Shown one piece after another: positions 61,468-64,000 of a stretch of 64,000 bases of DNA. This stretch comes from DAOTXS01 sp034433515 (GTDB lineage Bacteria; Chloroflexota; Anaerolineae; UBA4142): contig DAOUAL010000027.1 of assembly GCA_034433515.1 (NCBI GenBank), positions 1-64,000 of the forward strand, read 5' to 3'. How positions within the stretch are numbered: the first letter of the stretch is position 1; each line of letters starts with the position of its first letter. The notes under the pieces are model-generated. The model was given only the letters and a program-made list of their open reading frames with translations, was not told where the DNA came from and made no database searches. A program made the translations under genes and the position numbers.

Positions 61468-62043
61468 ATGATTGATTTAACACCCTTTTCTACCGGACAA
61501 ATGACGCTTGCGCAATTCGCCGCGCCATTTACGCCGGACGATTTGCGGCGATTCACCAATGAAATGATTGACGCGCAACTCGCACTCATCGCCGATTGCG
61601 TGGATGCCGATGTAACTTTTGTGCCCAGCGATCCGGACGCGCACGATGCGTACGCGACCGACGCAGATGACGTTGATCTTGCCTGGACGCTGGGGCACGT
61701 GATCGTGCACACCACCGCCTCGGCGGAAGAAGCGGCGGCAATTGCCTGTGAACTCGCGCGTGGTGTTCCGTTTCGCGGTGGACGTTCGCGCTACGAAGTG
61801 CCATGGCAAACGATCACGACCATCGCACAGTGCCGCGCTCGTTTGGAGGAATCCCGGCGAATGCGGCTGGCATTGCTCGAAGCGTGGCCCAAAGAACCCC
61901 ACCTCGATAACACATACCAACCGGTAACCAGCACTGAACCGCGCAACGCCATCATGCGATTCATTCTGGGGCTCAAACACGATCACGATCATTTGAAACA
62001 AATTGCGGAAATCGTGCGCCAAGCCAAAGCGGCGCGCGCATAA
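61468..62043 (+). CDS. DinB superfamily protein
   Basis: A 191-residue four-helix-bundle protein of the DinB/DUF664 group. RFTNEMIDAQLALIADCVDADVTF, WTLGHVIVHTTASAEEAAAIACEL and LKHDHDHLKQIAEIV supply the typical His residues that bind a divalent metal. Family members are thiol transferases or of unknown function. ATG 61468 has a weak ribosome binding site; an in-frame TTG at 61456 is possible. It starts 21 bp after the Mo hydroxylase and is probably co-transcribed. Confidence 0.8.
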   Translation: MIDLTPFSTGQMTLAQFAAPFTPDDLRRFTNEMIDAQLALIADCVDADVTFVPSDPDAHDAYATDADDVDLAWTLGHVIVHTTASAEEAAAIACELARGVPFRGGRSRYEVPWQTITTIAQCRARLEESRRMRLALLEAWPKEPHLDNTYQPVTSTEPRNAIMRFILGLKHDHDHLKQIAEIVRQAKAARA

Positions 62044-62094
62044 CGATAGTACCTATCCAATGAAATCGTTGCACACAAAGCCAAGATTTTTTTC

Positions 62095-62383
62095 AGCCAC
62101 GAAGGGCACCAAGGTCACGAAGAACGTAAGCGTTCAGGTGTCATGGCGCGGCCGGGAAACTGCTCAGTCATTCTCAAATTACCGCAGAGACGCCGAGTGC
62201 GCGGAGAAAAAATGAAACTCTGCGCCTCTGCGGTGAGTAATTACGAGGGCGGTTTTTGCCCGCTGCAATCCCCAAGGCACGTGCTGGAGATTGCTTCGCC
62301 GCTTTGCGGCTCGCCATGACAATTAGGGCTGAACGGTTACGGAAGAACAGAGAAATCTTGGTGTACCTTCGTGTCCTTCGTGG
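62095..62383. repeat. Mosaic of dispersed intergenic repeats
   Basis: In order: AGCCACGAAGGGCACCAAGG (62095-62124), CCGCAGAGACGCCGAGTGCG (62182-62206), ACTCTGCGCCTCTGCGGTGAG-like (62217-62237), GAGATTGCTTCGC (62287-62320) and CTTGGTGTACCTTCGTGTCC with TTCGTGG (62358-62383). The first and last, and the second and third, are inverted relative to each other. No gene lies in 62044-62425. Confidence 0.75.
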
Positions 62384-62425
62384 ATAAATTCCGGTGTTGT
62401 TTCGGCTCGTCCGAGTTAGGAGAGA

Positions 62426-63589
62426 ATGGAAATTCACGTTGCTAAAACTCAATCGCGTTTGGGTCTGTGGGTCATTTACGCGATTGTGTTCGTTTCGTTC
62501 TTGGACTATCAATCTTCGTTGCCCATCATCGCGCCGTATGCCAAATCGTTGGGCGCCTCGGTCGCACTCGTAGGGATCATTGTGGGGGCGTACTCTGCGC
62601 TCAACTTGATCGGCAATCTGGGCGCGGGCTATTGGATTGACCGTGCTGGGCGCAAACTGCCGCTGATGGCGGGCTTGGTGATCGTCGGTATCGCCTTGCT
62701 GTTCTATCCGTTTGTGCGCGATCCGTACGCGTTGCTGGGTCTGCGTGCCCTGCATGGTTTGGGTGCATCGTTGATTTCGCCGGCATCGCTCGCGTACATC
62801 GGCGATGCGGCAGCGGCGGGCGCACGTGCACGCGCGATGGCGTTGTACGGCGCAGCCATCGGCTTGACCTCGATGTTTGCGCCGCCGTTTGCCGGGCTAG
62901 TGCGGGATCGGTTGGGATACGGCGCGGTGTTTATGATTCTCTCAGCGATGATTTTTCTCGTGGCAGTGCCAACCTATTGGCTGGTCGGCGAAAGTTTGCG
63001 GCGCGAAACTCGAACCGTGGTGAGCATTGGGCGATTGTTGCGGAATCGCCGCTTGGTTCTAGCGTACGTCTCGGCTTTCTGTTTATTGTTCTCGCTCGGC
63101 ACGCTTATCGTGTTTCTGCCACTGATCGGTCAAACGATGCAAGTAACTTCGCGCGTCGGAATGTGGTTTGCCGGCTTTGGCGTGGCAGCCGTTGTAATTC
63201 AACTCGTGCTTGGGCGTCTCTCGGATCGTGTAGGGCGCGAACCGGTCATTGTGATGGGCTTGGGCATCGTTGCGCTGGCGTTGCTCGTGTTACCACTCAC
63301 CCAGGATTGGGAAACAATGATCAGCGTGATGGCGGTGTACGGTGTTGGCTTTGGTGTACTGTTTCCGGCGATGACTGCGTTGATGGCGGATGAGACGGAT
63401 ACCGCGTCGCGCGGGACCGCGTCTGGAATTTACACGGCGGTGTATTCGTTGGGCGCGGCAATCGGCACCGGCTCGGCGGGCGCGTTGGTGTGGTTGCAAC
63501 AGAACGCGCAGGTTCATCCGTTTCAGGTGGCGGCGGTAATGGTCACCCTAGGAATTGTATCGAGATGGTTGTTAGTTCATAGACCATGA
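62426..63589 (+). CDS. Major facilitator superfamily transporter
   Basis: A 387-residue MFS permease with 12 predicted helices. The A-motif GYWIDRAGRKLPL follows helix 2 and its repeat GRLSDRVGREPV lies in the second half. LGASVALVGIIVGAYSALNLIG and RALHGLGASLISPASLAYIGD are typical of drug/metabolite exporters. AGGAG at good spacing precedes the ATG. Substrate unknown; no regulator is adjacent. Confidence 0.92.
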   Translation: MEIHVAKTQSRLGLWVIYAIVFVSFLDYQSSLPIIAPYAKSLGASVALVGIIVGAYSALNLIGNLGAGYWIDRAGRKLPLMAGLVIVGIALLFYPFVRDPYALLGLRALHGLGASLISPASLAYIGDAAAAGARARAMALYGAAIGLTSMFAPPFAGLVRDRLGYGAVFMILSAMIFLVAVPTYWLVGESLRRETRTVVSIGRLLRNRRLVLAYVSAFCLLFSLGTLIVFLPLIGQTMQVTSRVGMWFAGFGVAAVVIQLVLGRLSDRVGREPVIVMGLGIVALALLVLPLTQDWETMISVMAVYGVGFGVLFPAMTALMADETDTASRGTASGIYTAVYSLGAAIGTGSAGALVWLQQNAQVHPFQVAAVMVTLGIVSRWLLVHRP

Positions 63590-63623
63590 TAGTTCTGCTA
63601 CGCCATTGAATGGCATGAAGGAA

Positions 63624-63652
63624 TTGACATTGCCTATGAATAAAGATATGCT
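63624..63652 (+). promoter_or_regulatory. Promoter for the right-edge methyltransferase
   Basis: A perfect TTGACA (63624-63629), a 17-bp spacer and TATGCT (63647-63652). The transcript would start near 63660, 28 nt before the ATG. Confidence 0.65.
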
Positions 63653-63687
63653 ATGTGCAATGAGGTAACCCCAAAGGACAGGAAGGT

Positions 63688-64000
63688 ATGAATAAGATTT
63701 TCCATCACTCGTGCGAGTCTATGTCTGAACTCAGTGATCATTGTATAACTCTGACAGTAACTTCGCCGCCATACTGGAATGCGATTGATTACGATATTCA
63801 CGCGGCGGACAAAAGCCAGCATTATCGTACGCGTGCTTATGCGAATGGTTACTCTGATTATACAGATTATCTAGATTGGCTCGAAAGGATCTTTACCGAA
63901 GTCTTCCGGGTTACCAAACCCGGTGGCTTTTGTGCGGTTGTAATCGGGACAGTTCTCTTAGACGGAAGACACTTTCCCGTCCCCTTCGATTTGGTCTCGC
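63688..64000 (+). CDS. DNA methyltransferase (N6/N4 class), partial at the window edge
   Basis: An open frame that runs off the right end (104 codons seen). It reads CESMSELSDHCITLTVTSPPYWNAIDYDIH, then SDYTDYLDWLERIFTEVFRVTKPGGFCAVVIGTVLLDGRHFPVPFDL. TSPPYW is the catalytic motif IV of beta-class N4-cytosine or N6-adenine methyltransferases, and the VTKPGGFCAVVIG segment is the usual motif V-VI region. GGAAGG lies before the ATG, and a consensus promoter lies upstream. The gene is locally more A+T-rich than the MFS gene before it. Whether a restriction enzyme follows is outside the window. Confidence 0.85.
   Translation, partial: MNKIFHHSCESMSELSDHCITLTVTSPPYWNAIDYDIHAADKSQHYRTRAYANGYSDYTDYLDWLERIFTEVFRVTKPGGFCAVVIGTVLLDGRHFPVPFDLVS

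Noticed and set aside
1..64000. tRNA or rRNA genes
   Set aside because: No cloverleaf with a TTCRA-type T-loop and no rRNA-like stretch was noticed. A dedicated search with tRNA and rRNA covariance models was not possible here.

Overview
The window looks like part of a Chloroflexota (Anaerolineae-like) chromosome, probably from a metagenome-assembled genome. This is an inference from gene content and style: Pro/Thr-rich lipoproteins and secreted proteins, paired BMP-type nucleoside transporters, pyruvate:ferredoxin oxidoreductase next to a dihydroorotate-dehydrogenase-like protein, DUF58, DUF4126 and DUF4013 membrane proteins, and dispersed intergenic repeats of the 'gattgcttcg' and 'ctctgcg' kinds. 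There is no rRNA, tRNA or CRISPR array to settle the taxonomy.

Layout. Positions 0.4-11.1 kb are a mainly minus-strand housekeeping block: DUF58 protein, a cyclic-nucleotide-binding/PH-domain membrane protein, uvrC, two tandem paralogous polytopic glycosyltransferase-like proteins, DUF4126 and DUF4013. Then come a decayed Mut7-C gene, an LCP-family protein, a frameshifted acyltransferase and a VOC protein. Positions 15.7-20.1 kb hold an M20 peptidase, coaBC, a type III pantothenate kinase with an unusual P-loop residue, and superoxide dismutase. Positions 20.4-23.8 kb are the 2-oxoacid dehydrogenase operon (E1 alpha, E1 beta, E2). Positions 24.2-32.0 kb hold two secreted proteins, an alkyltransferase-like protein, tsaD, a phosphatase-like/propeller protein and a DUF6788 gene with a textbook promoter-operator. 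Positions 32.4-34.1 kb are a small operon (FtsK-type ATPase, membrane protein, DUF6504-like protein) behind a promoter carrying two LexA-type palindromes. Positions 34.2-39.9 kb hold the DHOD-like protein, nifJ and a ThiF/MoeB-type enzyme.

From 40.1 to 61.4 kb there is a purine-base salvage and catabolism region: 8-oxoguanine deaminase, adenine deaminase, two complete BMP-type ABC transporters and a molybdenum hydroxylase. It is interrupted at 41.5-46.4 kb by an accessory island. The island has three toxin-antitoxin-like modules (MntA/HepT, DUF6922/AbiEii, MntA/HepT). Each is preceded by a copy of a ~120-bp direct repeat derived from the 3' end of the 8-oxoguanine deaminase gene. The remains of a HaeII-type restriction endonuclease and a DNA methylase follow. 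A separate intact-looking methyltransferase begins at the right edge.

A second major theme is a non-autonomous MITE-like element of constant length. Five copies are exactly 109 bp and a sixth has the same 104-bp core. It has TA-flanked imperfect inverted repeats and no coding capacity. Copies sit upstream of pdhA, after the E2 gene, next to the 8-oxoguanine deaminase promoter (supplying a -35 hexamer) and at the end of the dead HaeII gene. The most interesting items are the repeat-bounded toxin-antitoxin array, the LexA-box FtsK/DUF6504 operon, the MITE family, and the attenuator-like leader of the 8-oxoguanine deaminase gene.
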